Under the pieces are notes generated by a model, which saw only the letters and a program-made list of their open reading frames with translations, was not told where the DNA came from and did no database searches. The translations under genes were made by a program, and so were the position numbers. From NCBI RefSeq assembly GCF_014898055.3, contig NW_023600993.1, positions 15,838,850 through 15,902,849 of the forward strand: DNA of 64,000 bases, in the 5' to 3' direction. Of this stretch, positions 33,846-44,780 are shown piece after piece. This DNA comes from Talpa occidentalis (taxonomy: Eukaryota > Chordata > Mammalia > Eulipotyphla > Talpidae). How positions within the stretch are numbered: the first letter of the stretch is position 1; every line of letters begins with the position of its first letter.

Positions 33846-34475
33846 TCTTATACTTGATTTTACTCTTAGCACCAAAATTTACAGAAAATATGGGTGAACA
33901 GCCATTTTGTGGTGTGCTTGTATTAAGGGTTGCTAATATTTTTGTCTTCTCTAAAGCATAGGCATTTAGTAGAAAAATAGGTGGAAGGGAATACTATTGA
34001 ACTCTTTAAACACGCATGTTTCCCTCAAAGCACACATTTTCCTTTACATTTTGTACTGGTAAAAAAAAAGTTTGGGAAATAGATATATCTGGATTCAAGC
34101 CATAACTCAATTAATAAATGCATCATTTATGTAAATTATATAAACTTTCAGATGCATACTTATTAAATAAGTACAAAACATTATTCTTTATTAAAGCATG
34201 AGAATTACCTCTTTTATATGGTTATCATGAGAATGACTGAAATAGAGGATAGAAATAAGCTAGTAAAATTTTAAGTAATATGGTAAGGTGTTCAAAAAAT
34301 GTTAATTTCTATTCATCATTTTCTATCAAAATTCATCCTCAGGGCCAAAACTACCTGTAAGTTAATAGCCTTAAATTACTCGGCTTCTCATCAAAAGAGA
34401 GCTGGTCATCCATGCTGCTTGCAATAGAGTCTAGTCACCAGGCTATTCTTTGGGACAATAAAGAGAAACCTAGTG
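33846..34475. other. Unassigned non-coding DNA
   Basis: No gene or confident repeat was seen. Confidence 0.35.
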
Positions 34476-34640
34476 TATCAGCCAGCACAATGAATTGAGG
34501 ATTAGGAGATTAGAGACCTAGCCTGCTGAACTTGGAAAACTCTCAAATCTCTCTGGTTGTCAATTACTTTATCTCTCAAGTGTAAGTATTGAGCTAGAGG
34601 CAGAGAACTGCTGGGGCCCTTCAAGGTTCTGAAACTCTGA
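34476..34640 (+). mobile_element. MIR-like SINE fossil
   Basis: Weak MIR order: GAGATTAGAGACCTAGCCTG, then decayed 'cttggg..ctctcaaatctctctgg' and 'tcaattactttatctctcaagtgtaa' blocks matching the MIR region that encodes no protein. The copy is diverged. Confidence 0.45.
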
Positions 34641-34961
34641 AATGATGCCACAATAGCCTCGTTCCTCTATCATTTCACAGCTGAGAAAGTAAATTTTTAG
34701 GCAAAAAGAAGATAACAGGAAATAGTGGGCACATAGAGGGCAATTAGTTTTTTTTTTTTTTTCAGCATAATGCTACTGCTTTCTTCTTATATTTTATAAC
34801 AGGTATTCCACTAGCAGAGGCATCTCTTTAGGCAGAAGATGATGCCTGATCTAATCTTTGTTATCCATCCATTCTGCTTCTTATAGAGTTAATAGAATTC
34901 TGTACACAGTGGCACTTGATTAGTACCAATGCAGATAGAAATAAATCTTTAAAAATTATTA

Positions 34962-35115
34962 TTATTAACTGTTCCTCATAGCATCCTGAGAAGCAATGTC
35001 AGTATAATTGCTGTGGCATTGCAGGTGAAAAATATGAAGCCCAGAGAGAAGGACGCCAACATGGCTAAAGTCACACGATTAGCAATTAGCAGAGCTGGGG
35101 AGAGATTTCAGGATC
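34962..35115 (-). mobile_element. MIR-type SINE fossil, minus
   Basis: The reverse MIR order on the plus strand is clear: TTATTATTATTAACTGTTCC, then GAAAAATATGAAGCCCAGAG, AGTCACACGATTAGCAATTA, GCAGAGCTGGGGAGAGATTT. The 'aagtcacac...agctgggattt' core is well kept. Confidence 0.7.
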
Positions 35116-35457
35116 TCAAGTCCTGGGATTTTGTTCAAACAAAATTATAACCTCACCTTGCCAAAGAACAGGAGCCTTGGGGAAAGCCATTCCCCTGAAA
35201 AGACTGCAGGCTTTGTATTGCCAGCCAAAAGCACTGAGCAGAGTGGGCCCCTGGAAAGCCATTTATTTTTCACACATCCATATATATTTTCTATCCTGAT
35301 GATGAGCTCTATGTAAAAAGAGTCCTTGTGATCACCAGCCTTTTGTTAATATCACTTTCTGATTCTTGGGTAAAATGTCCAAGTAAAGGCAAGCACTAGC
35401 AATGAGATTGGTGACTTTTCAAGTACTGGTAATTAAGGAAGTAGGTGGCACAGGAAG

Positions 35458-37300
35458 GATGATTGATTTCATTCACTTATCCAAAAATGTTTTAGTCTTC
35501 TCCCTGCCAGGCACTAATCTAGACATTAGGAATACAGCAATAAACTAAAGTTCCTTGCTATGTCTTCACAGACTGATAGAATATGAAAAAGAAATGAGTA
35601 TATAAATAAAGAAATGAGGGAATAAGAATATAAGTAGATACATAATACTACTATTACAAATGCAATGGAGAATCATAACATGTTTAGGAAGAGAGAATAG
35701 GCAAGATTTAAGTGTTTGCTATTTTTGTATGCAATTATCAGGAAAGGCCCTTTTTGAAAAGTGACTTGAGAAGAAGCCTCAATAAAGTGATGAGGTGATG
35801 CTGATAAAAGAGAGCATAGAGAAATTGTGTACCCCCAAACCTCTTGATCTGTGTTCTTGGGATACCAAGGAGAGGCCAGTGGAAATGCCATGGTAAATAA
35901 AGAGGAAGGTGTCAGGAAATCATGTTGGAGAAAGAGGTGATTATGATAAGAACTTTAAATTTTATTCCAAGCTAGAGGGCCTCCCTGGTGGCGCAAGGAG
36001 TTAAGATGCAGCCTATGAAGCTGTCTGCAGCCTCTGCAACACGAGTTCAATCCCCTTGCCAGCCAGGTAGCAACCACATGGCACTGTAGACTTCTCTTGA
36101 TTCGCCCGCTGCTCCCCTCAGCAGTGTGCTTCAGTCAGTCTGCCTGTTCTGTTCCCCTCTGTCTCTGGTGAATCCTCTCACCCCCCACGCCTCTGGCCTG
36201 TACCCCAGGTCTTGTATGCATAAATAAATTAATCTTAAAAAAATTATTCTAAGCTAGAGGTAAAGGCACTGAAGGGTCTGAGACAGAGAAGTAACTGCTT
36301 GAATTTACTTTCTACATTTCTACCCCAATGGTGCTGTGGCAAATGGACTGTAGTGGGTGGAGAGTGAGAGAAGTAAGAAGTCAGAGTATTATAGTAGTTA
36401 AGGTGAGGAATTATTAGGTGGTTGTAGTGGAAATAAAGGATAAAGCTAAGAGATGGGATATATTTTGAGATAAAGTCAACTTTCTAATGGATTTGAGGTA
36501 GAGTGTTTAAAAAAAAAAAAACAGGGGTCAAAGAGGACGCTAAGCTTTTTGGTAAAAGTATGGAAGTGACTGGTATATTGAACTGAGCTCAAGAATACAA
36601 ATGAGGTAAAATTGGGGAAATGCAACATTTCAGTCTTGGACAAGTTATATTTCAGGTGTTTATTTGAAATTTAACTGAAATCATTCAGTAGACAGTAGGA
36701 TTTTTGAATTTGCAGTTCAGAATAGCTGGGGCTAAACACATTTTGGAAGTAATTAGTCTGCAGATGAAAAGGTAAAGCCACAGAACTGTCAAGATCACAT
36801 CTAGAAAATAATTAAAGATTGATCCCTGGAGCACCGTACTAGTTAGATGCTGGAAAGTGGAGAAAGATTCTTACCGTAAATGCAGGAGGAAAAGTCAGGT
36901 GAGTGGAGGGTCCCAGCATAGGTGAAGTGTGTTTCAGTAGAGGACATGTTGCCTGTAAATGCTTTTGAGAAACTGAATTTGAAGAGAATTGATAATGGCA
37001 GAGCTTGGTAATATGTATGTACTTTGTTAACAAGTTCCTCTGTAGTTTGACAAAAATGGTTTTAGTGGAGAGGTAGAAAACAAAAATTTCTCGGAGAACA
37101 TTCAAGGGAGGGTTGGAAGAGAGATATTGGAAAACATTTTTTTTTTAATTTTCCTAAAGATTGGAGCAGAGAAATAGGGAACTAAATGGTATCAAAGTCA
37201 GGTAAGAAATAACTTACTTTTAAAACTAGGGGATAGTGCATCATGTTTGAATGTTGACGGGATTAGAGTAATAAAGAGGAGCTTTTCGGCAAAGGGACAA
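35458..37300 (-). mobile_element. Ancient L2 LINE, minus, split by a SINE
   Basis: The plus strand is the reverse complement of L2. It starts with the 3' end (TGCCAGGCACTAATCTAGAC, GGAATACAGCAATAAAC). It then runs through GGACTGTAGTGGGTGGAGAG and 'gtcaaagaggacgctaagcttttt', 'cagtcttggacaagttatatttcaggtgtttatttg' and 'gatccctggagcacc' into 'caagggagggttggaagagagat'. The order follows the L2 reverse-transcriptase ORF backwards for about 1.5 kb, long for such an old element. Many stops and indels are present. A subfamily-A SINE at 35978-36241 interrupts it. Confidence 0.8.
35978..36241 (+). mobile_element. tRNA-derived SINE, subfamily A, plus, nested in L2
   Basis: Complete copy (GGGCCTCCCTGGTGGCGCAA start) with the 'cctgtaccccaggtcttgtat' junction of subfamily A and an ATAAATAAATTAATCTT tail. 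The target duplication TTATTCCAAGCTAGAG / TTATTCTAAGCTAGAG differs by one base. It sits inside the L2 fossil, so the L2 is older. Confidence 0.95.
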
Positions 37301-38834
37301 GGGATCAATGGGGTGATAGGCATTGAAAATGTATAGTGCCAAGGGATTAGAAACACTTGTGGATTTAAAAATTCTTTGTATTTGTGTTAATGTGAGGAAT
37401 GAGCTGAATTTTAAGTGATAAGAAAGAGGAATGCTTGAAGCTGAGTTCTTATTGATAAACAAGATCCAAGAGAATCGGAAAATGAGAATATTGCCTCCTT
37501 GTGCACTTGTTAATTCATTGATCTCTAAGAGGACAAGTATTGGTTCTGGTTTGTATTTTCACCATGAACACTCAAAATATGTGTGTCTGGAATAAAATTT
37601 TAATGTAACTAACGATTGCCTGGTTTAGAGGTTGTTCATGCTTTATTTATTCAGAGTAGTCTGTAATGGAAATGAATATAAAAAGAAGACATAATTGTTG
37701 GAGTAAAGGCTATGTGTAGACTCCAGGGCACAAGTGGATGGAATGACTTTAGGATTAGAGATAATTTATCCTTCTTACTAGAAAGGAAGGTGGAGAATAT
37801 GAAGACAGATAGAGGCAAGTTGTCATACTTGGAAGAAGCATGAAACTATAGAAGCTGTGAACTGAGTTGCAATTTTATCAGTGAAATAAGAAGCTAGAGT
37901 GCCAAAGAAGGAAGAATGAGTTGAGCAGAGAAATAGAGGAAGATTTCTGGGCAGCCCTCAGGGCCCACTTGAGGTTTTTGGTCATAAATTTAAAGTGAGA
38001 TCAGCCAACACATTTATGTGGAGTATAGAATTAGGGTTTTCTGTTGAAATAAAATTTTTTTATTGAATTCCCACTTCATCTTGTTTACTGCCATCCAGCA
38101 TAATATCTTCAGGCAATGAGGAAAGGATTTTATTTACATGAAAATTGGATGATAAAATTAGACAACCCACATCTTACTCTTTTTTCTGGAAGCCAAATAG
38201 ACTCTGTACTTAAACTAATTTCTTTGCTTCAATTGAAGAGAATTTCAGAGACAATGATTTTCTAAGAAATATGCATGTTAACAGACTTTCATTTTGTGTT
38301 TTGAGCAGACAAACTTCATATATTGTATAAATCATAATATTCACTGTGCAAAATGTAGATGAGTTGGTTAAAACCTATAAGGAAATAAAAAATTACTGGT
38401 ATTGCTATCAACTAGTTATAATCACCAGTAGTATTCTAGTAGTATATTTATTTCTGACTGGGACTGTCTAGATAAGTAGATTTATTTCTCTCCCAATGGG
38501 AACCATACTTTAAAAGAGTTTTATCTACTTTTTCATGTAAAATATATATCCTGGATGTCTTTTACTGCCCTTCTAGAAAATTATTTGCAATGAATTATTT
38601 TCTGTGATAGTCTAAATTATACCATGTATTTCGTCATGGAGCTGGCAAATTGGTTCTAAAGTTCAATGCAAAGCGACGTGTAAGAACATCTGAGAACAGT
38701 TTTTCAGAAAGAGAAAAACAACAAAAAAGAAGTAGGTATATTGTACCTAGTAACTAATTTATAAGATAGATGTTTTATAGAAATTATGTATTTTTGTAAA
38801 ATGGCACTTATAGTATTACATGAAATATCTCAAA
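37301..38834. other. Unassigned non-coding DNA
   Basis: No gene was recognised. The part up to about 37470 may extend the L2. The remainder has no repeat I can name, though the area from 38300 may belong to the L1M copy that follows. Confidence 0.35.
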
Positions 38835-39225
38835 TTTAGAAACCATTCAAATGTTTTTCAATAGGTGACCAGGTAAAAAAATAATGGTGCATTCAATTTG
38901 AAAGACAGAGTTTCCAAGACTTACTGTCTGGGAGAAAATGTCATCAAATAATAGAAATGATATTTTTATGAAAACAAAGAACAAAGCTTTGTGCATTTAA
39001 ATGTATATAAAAGAAAGTCTAAAGAGCTATATGCCAAACCAGTAATAGTGATTATCTCTATGGCAATAAATGGGAATTGGAGAGGATAAATAGAACAATT
39101 ATATAGGGAATCTTTTCATTTTTACTCTGTATATGTGTGATTGGTTTGCTTTATATTGAGAATGTGGTTATATATTATTTCTCAATAATTATTGACATGT
39201 TTGTATTGACAACATATATTTTATA
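38835..39225 (+). mobile_element. Old L1M 3' fragment, plus
   Basis: Diverged sense blocks of an L1M 3' end: AACCATTCAAATGTTTTTCA, ATAGGTGACCAGG, an 'aataatggtgcattcaatttg' block, then GTAATAGTGATTATCTCTAT, TTTTCATTTTTACTCTGTAT and 'gtgattggtttgctttatattg'. The order agrees with old L1 3' sequences. Boundaries are approximate. Confidence 0.6.
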
Positions 39226-40290
39226 AAACACCAAAATAAAAACATCAACAAAAGCAGAATTTATTGGCAGATTTTTCACAGAATATTTATAAAGGGGAAT
39301 TTACAGAGCTATGTGACAGGCTAGACATTAAGTCAAAGGTCAAATAAAATTTATGTTATGCTTTCAAGATAAGGCATGGAGTTGATGAAATCTATGAGGA
39401 ACCTGGTCTTACAGGAGCTACCTGGGGACATGGTGTTGCAAGAGTGGACTGGGGACCTGTGTTCATGGGGTGCACCGGAAGCCTGGAGTCACAGAAATCT
39501 CCTGGTCCACAGGAGCCACTGGACCTGGCCTGGTGTTGGGGCATCCATAGGGGTTGGATGGTGAAATTAATCAGTCACTTTGTTCTTCTCTCACATGGAG
39601 AGTCTTTTACCATCCTGCTGCTCAGGCTTCTGTGGAGGTAAAGCGGATAATATGAACTGACTTTGTTCCTCCTCAATGTGTCCTTCTCATTTCTGTGCTT
39701 CACTCATGTGCTCACTGAAGACCTGGAATCCTTAGCTCTCACGACAATATTTGTGTGCATTGTTATTCACATTCATATTTCTGGGAGGAAATGGGCACTA
39801 GAAATTCTTTTACTGCCATTTTGCTGGCATCTCTCTCCCCCTCAAAATGGGCAGAAGCATGAATATATATTGCAGCATATGGGCAATGAACAGAATTTTC
39901 TGAGTAGGATTCAGGAGCATATGAGTTTTTATGGGAACCAGCTGCCTGAGAGTGTCACCCCACCCCCACCCCCGCCTTCCTCCAGCCAGAAAGAATGGCT
40001 TCAAAGTATCCTCTAAGTTCAGTAGCTCCCAGAAATTGGTTTCTCCTCTTTCCAAAATCAGCTCTCCAGAGAAGAGTAGCAATTACCTAATGTTTTCATT
40101 GATGCAGACTTGGGTCAGGCATGAACAGTAATGAAAGTATAAGTTTCTTATTATCACCTTTTCTTTCGAAAACAGTAATTATATTGAGATAAAACCTTGA
40201 TTTGGCATGAAACAACCCTCACAATACCCCCAATCGTTAATTAGTGTTAAGTTCATGGTGATGTAGCCCAGATTCTGACATCAGGTTTTG
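39226..40290. other. Unassigned sequence, GC-richer around 39400-39560
   Basis: No gene was recognised. The GC-rich part near 39376-39640 and overlapping frames there and at 39663-40016 are not supported as coding. The part near 39800-39870 (CTGCCATTTTGCTGGCATCT) has the look of an old dispersed repeat that I could not name. A CCCCACCCCCACCCCC run lies near 39958-39974. Confidence 0.35.
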
Positions 40291-40300
40291 TGGCAGTTCT

Positions 40301-40571
40301 GTTTTTTTTTAAGATTTATTTATTTTTGTACAAGAACTGGGGTACAGGCCAGAGGTGTGGGAGGGTGAGAGGATTCACCAGAGACTGAGTGGGGAGCAGA
40401 ACAGGCAGATGACCAAAATGCACTGCTGAGGGAAGCAGCAGGTGTGACTGGAGAGGTCTGCCACGCCATGTGGGAATCTTCCTGGCCGGCCGGGAATCGA
40501 ACCCGCGCTGCAGAGGCTGTGAACAGCTTCACAGTGCTGTGCTCAACCTGCTGCGCCACCGGGGAGGCCCC
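40301..40571 (-). mobile_element. tRNA-derived SINE, subfamily A, minus
   Basis: Full-length minus copy with tail TTTTTTTTTAAGATTTATTT, junction AAGAACTGGGGTACAGGCCA (subfamily A) and an intact head ending CACCGGGGAGGCCCC. The target duplication TGGCAGTTCT lies at 40291-40300 and again just after 40571. Frames inside are SINE shadows. Confidence 0.95.
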
Positions 40572-40589
40572 ATGGCAGTTCTATTTTTT

Positions 40590-41428
40590 AGAAGCATACG
40601 TATTTTTATTTTTGCTTACATGTCCATAAGAATGATTTTGGATATTGTGTAGTATATTAGCAAGAGCTATGTTTTTACTTTCATTCTAACTTGAAATATA
40701 GAAAGTAAAGATCTCTTAAATGCAGGTGAGAAGCATTTTTCTATTCTGGGAAAAAGAGTAACTTGGCCTAACTGCAGTGTTGATGACTTTGGCTACACAT
40801 CATAAAGACTGTCTTAGTGGTCTTAGATATAAAACATTGAAACAGGCTACTGAAAGAGATCGACATAACCCAGAAATCTTTGAGAAGAGAAAAAATAGCA
40901 GGAAATAATACCACTTCAATGGCAAGGAAGATAATTCAAGTAAAACAGCAAACCAAGTAAAGGAGGAAAATGCTTTTCTTTTGGCCTTTGAAAGAGTTAA
41001 GTTGACTGTTTCTACTCTCTCTAAACAGGGTTTTTTTCCCAGGTAGAAACAATTCCAAGTCTGTTTTTGTTCTAAATGACTGGAGAGAAGAGTAGATTAA
41101 GAGGGTACTTCATGTGAGCTCAAATTATGATCACTTCTATATCAAAAGGAAAGCTCCAAATGGGATTTAATATTAATAGCTTCTTTGACTTGAATAATCT
41201 TTGGGTTTATAGTATGAGGACGTAAAACCAACTTTTCAACCTGCTCCACCTTGTATTTTTTTTTTGTAGTGACTTCTATCTTGTTATTCATTAAAAGTCA
41301 AGGCATTGTTGTGTTGTTTTATTTTTAATTGAAACTTGCAGATCTGTAGAATTGACTCAGGAGTCTCATGAAGGGTAACAATAGTGGGGTAGGGGAGGTT
41401 GCTCCATGCTTCTTATTCCTATCTTTTA
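40590..41428. other. Unassigned AT-rich non-coding DNA
   Basis: No gene or clear repeat was seen. Confidence 0.35.
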
Positions 41429-41440
41429 AAACTACCTTTA

Positions 41441-41668
41441 CCCCAGTGGCACAGTGGTTGAGCGCTGGGTTGCGAAGCTGCCCACAGCCTCTGCAGCGCC
41501 AGTTCGATCCCCAGCCACTGGGCGAGGGTCCCACACGGCTCGCAGACCTCTCCTGACTCCCGCTGCTCCCATCAGCAGTGTATTTCGTCAGTCTGCCTGT
41601 TCTGTTCCCCGCTCTTGCTCTGGTGAATTCTCACCCTCCAGCTCTTCTGACTGTACCCAGTGCTTGTA

Positions 41669-41707
<39 letters not shown>

Positions 41708-41726
41708 ATCTTAAAAAAAAAAAAAG
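41441..41726 (+). mobile_element. tRNA-derived SINE, subfamily B2, nested in L1M
   Basis: Copy lacking its first few bases (starts CCCCAGTGGCACAGTGG) but with a perfect target duplication AACTACCTTTA at 41430-41440 and 41727-41737. It has a long (AATA)n tail of about nine units, then CTT and poly-A. The 'tgtacccagtgcttgtat' junction marks subfamily B. The long tail and clean duplication point to a recent insertion. Confidence 0.96.
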
Positions 41727-42100
41727 AACTACCTTTATTGAAATACAGCTCATGTATAATACAAGTCACCCATTTAAAATATAAAATGCTATGAATTTTA
41801 GCCCATTCTCAGATAGGTGCAACCATCATCACTGTCAATTTTAGAATATTTGTATCACCCCAGCAAGAAATGCTGCATCCTTTATCTGTCTCCTCTAATA
41901 TCCTATATGACACCAGCATGAGGCAAGTGCTTAGAGTGTCTATAGATTTCCTTGTATGAAACTTGATGAGTGAAATCACATAGTAGGTGGTCTTAGGGAA
42001 GAGGCTTCTCTCACTTAGCATAATGTTTTTAAATCTCATATCAACTATCTGTATTTCAATGCTTCTTATGACGTTGTTCAAATTACATGTCTTTTTTAAA
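41727..42100 (-). mobile_element. Old L1M 3' UTR fragment, minus
   Basis: The plus strand shows reverse L1M landmarks: CTTTATTGAAATACAGCTCA, 'caagtcacccatttaaaatataaaatgc', GATAGGTGCAACCATCATCA, TTTTAGAATATTTGTATCAC and 'ccccagcaagaaatgctgcatcc', then the 'gtgaaatcacatagtaggtggtc' block. This is a typical old L1 3' end. The SINE at 41441 inserted at its edge. Confidence 0.75.
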
Positions 42101-42461
42101 ATGTAGTTACAGAAAAATTTGTATTTGAAATAAACATGTCTTCATGCTATAGGAAATATACCGAGAATAGAATAATAATTTAAATAATAGTGATGTGGAG
42201 ATCTTTAAGTTCCATGCAAATATGAATCTTTAATTCATCTTTTCTATAAACAATGATCCCATTAATATTCCTGGTGAGCAAGCAATCATAAATCCTTTTA
42301 CATATAATAGAATTAAAAAGAAATTGAATTAGTATGAGATCACCTTGGATAGCATTTTCATGTTAAATATAATTTTGCTTAATCAAGGCTCCTTCCTTAA
42401 CAAAATACAGTATCTTGTACCAACCCTAATGCAGCAAATCACTTGTAAACCTTCAGGTGAG

Positions 42462-42690
42462 ATAGTACAGCAATGAAGCCTGTGTTTTCTAGAGTCCCTT
42501 GGCTTGGATTTGAATATTGGTCCCATTGTTTTCTACCTTTGGGGCCTTAGGCAAGTTTCTAATTCTAAGTTTCAATTTCTTCCTTTGTAAAATAAGATAA
42601 TTATATTTACATCATAAGGCTTTTGGGGGAGACAGTGAGAAAAAGAAAATTAATTAGTAAGCATTTAATAAATATGAGTTGCAATTATTC
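42462..42690 (+). mobile_element. MIR SINE fossil, plus
   Basis: Nearly complete MIR in order: AGTACAGCAATGAAGCCTGT, 'ggcttggatttgaatattgg', CTACCTTTGGGGCCTTAGGC, 'aagtttctaattctaagtttcaatttcttcctttgtaaaataagataattat', then TAATAAATATGAGTTGCAAT. It is better kept than the other MIR copies here. Confidence 0.75.
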
Positions 42691-42699
42691 ACATTATTA

Positions 42700-43904
42700 T
42701 TATCTTTGCATTTTATTGTTATTCACATTTGAAACCTATTATGTAGCACAGTGCTTTTTACATATTAATTGCCCAGCAGATATATTTAATAAATGAGTAG
42801 GTGAATTAAGGCTCCTGCCAAAACAGGGGAACTCTACATTATATTTTTCCTTTACTAAGCCTGGAATTCATAACCATTACCCATGCTGTGTGAGTCATTT
42901 GGGACTCACATAGTATGAGATGAATTTCTCAATGACAAAAATTACTACTAATGGTGTGAGGTGTCAACTTCTGTCTTGAGCCTCTTGCTGTCATCTCAGG
43001 GAGGAGAGTAGATTATGTGATGTTTCATTTCTATGTTGATAAACAGTGATGATATCACATCCTAGCCTCCCTCCCATAGTGAGATGACAACTTCAGAATC
43101 TTTGAATGTGTTTCCTCTAGACCCACCTGGTATTGATTTTTTAGCTGCCATTGCTGAGGGCTCAGCAAGTTTTCAAAGTGAAGGAAGCAATAATTCTCTC
43201 GCCAAAAAACCTGCTGAAGTAAAGCCACATGTTCTTTCTGTGCCCACTGGCAGAATGCAGAGCAAGCCTAACAAAAATGCTGACCCCCATGCTGCTGAAA
43301 ATGTTCATTTCTGAGGAATATGAGCCTGGGGCTCAATCTCTGTGTTTTTACTGTTTTAAAGTTACTGTGGGTATGTATGTTCCATTTGATTCTAGAAGTT
43401 GTAGTCTGTCTTAAGACAAGGCAGAGTTGTGTTTTAGGAATAAATTGCAATTTATGCAAGCCTTGCTTTTTCCCTGCACATCTTTTGGATACACAAAAAG
43501 ACATAAAGTGGAACCTCTTCAAGACATAGTAGGGGAAAGATGACGCAAGTGTTCCCTGTCCTCTGAGCGACAGAATCTAAGCAATTTGGGAGGGTAGGTG
43601 GATATTTATTTAGCAAACCTAAGAGTGAACTGTTGGAATTTTATAAGCTAATAAATTAAGGAGAGAGAATAAAATTGTAGCAGTGAAGGTCTGGTTAATT
43701 ACAGCTGTCTCTAATTCTAGCTCTTTAGTGCCTGTCTTCCTGTGGGCAACCAGACCTTCTGGGGCTGATGTAATTTCTGTAAATGTACAACTGAGAAGTA
43801 CCCAGTGACACCCAGACTTGCAGAGGTTTATGCCATCTACTATATTAAAAAAAGGAGCAAACGCTTAGTGTTAACTTTAGTAGAATTGGTGTGCAAAGAA
43901 AGAA
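42700..43904. other. Unassigned sequence holding one coding-like ORF
   Basis: Mostly unassigned. The plus frame at 43084-43314 (76 codons) has a protein-like composition (MTTSESLNVFPLDPPGIDFL start) and no low-complexity runs, but I do not recognise it. No splice or polyadenylation context supports a gene. It could be a fragment of an unknown retrocopy or chance. Confidence 0.3.
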
Positions 43905-44070
43905 AAAGGAGAAGAAAGGATATTTTTCCCACCAAAACACCCCAAATTACCTATCCTCTTCTGGGGAAGTACCCATCCAAATAGGGTTGGCCCAAAGTGG
44001 GGCCACTGAGGCCCAAAAGCTTGCCACAAATCTATGACATTTTTTGGCAGGGAACCATAGGAAAGCGGTT
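43905..44070 (-). mobile_element. Partial diverged copy of the LTR at 18620-19207
   Basis: About 130-165 bp align with 18795-18925 in the same plus-strand order. Shared landmarks are a 'ttacc..tcc...ggg.aa.t.ccatccaaat.gg' block, GGCCCAAAGTGGGGCC versus GGCCCAGAGCAAGGCC, and GCTTGCCACAAATCTATGAC versus GCCTGCCACAAGTCTAAAGC. This supports 18620-19207 being a dispersed repeat. The LTR ends are not preserved here. Confidence 0.65.
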
Positions 44071-44079
44071 CTGAGATGA

Positions 44080-44780
44080 TCTATAGGCACATGAAAAAAT
44101 GCTCATTATCACTTATTATTAGGGAAATGTAAATAAAAATGATAATGAGATATTATCTCATACTTGTGAGAATGGCTTACATCAAAAAGTCTAGTAACAA
44201 CAAGTGTAGACAAGGATGTGGAGAAAAATGAAATGTTTTACACTGTTAGTGGGAATTGAAATTAGTGCAACAGTTTTAGACAATTGTATGGAACTTCCTC
44301 AATAAAAATAAAAATAGAACTACTGTATGATCCAGCAATCCAATGTCTGAGCATACGAAATAACTCAGAGTTACATGTGTCCCAGTGTTTATTGTAGCAT
44401 TAGTCACAATAGCTAAGATGTGAAAACAACCTAATCGCCTGTTGATAGAAGATATCACAACAGAAGACAGTTCAGCTATAAGTGCAGATGAAATTTTGCA
44501 TTGTACCAAAAGGGAAGGAACTCAAGAGGATTATGAAAAGTGAAATAAGTCAGGAGAAAGACAAATATCGGATGATTTCACCTATATGTGGACCCTATAG
44601 AATCAAAGCAGAAGAATGTACCAAACAAAATAAAATAGAACAGTGGATTTTAACAATAGAGTGAACTCACCAGGGGGGAAGAGGGTGAGAGTAGGAGGGG
44701 AGCAAAGATACTGGGGGTCCAAAGAATGATGGTATTTTGTGTTTTTAAAAGAAAAGTGTTTAAAGTGTTTAAATAAAATG
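44080..44780 (+). mobile_element. Old L1 3' end, plus
   Basis: Diverged L1 ORF2 C-terminus and 3' UTR. GGCACATGAAAAAATGCTCA at the start matches the L1 'HMKKCS' region. GAGAATGGCTTACATCAAAA, GAACTACTGTATGATCCAGC and 'aaataagtcaggagaaagacaaatatcggatgatttcac' follow in order. Several frameshifts and stops break the frame, and the tail is poor. It is much older than the L1 copies at the left of the window. Confidence 0.88.
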
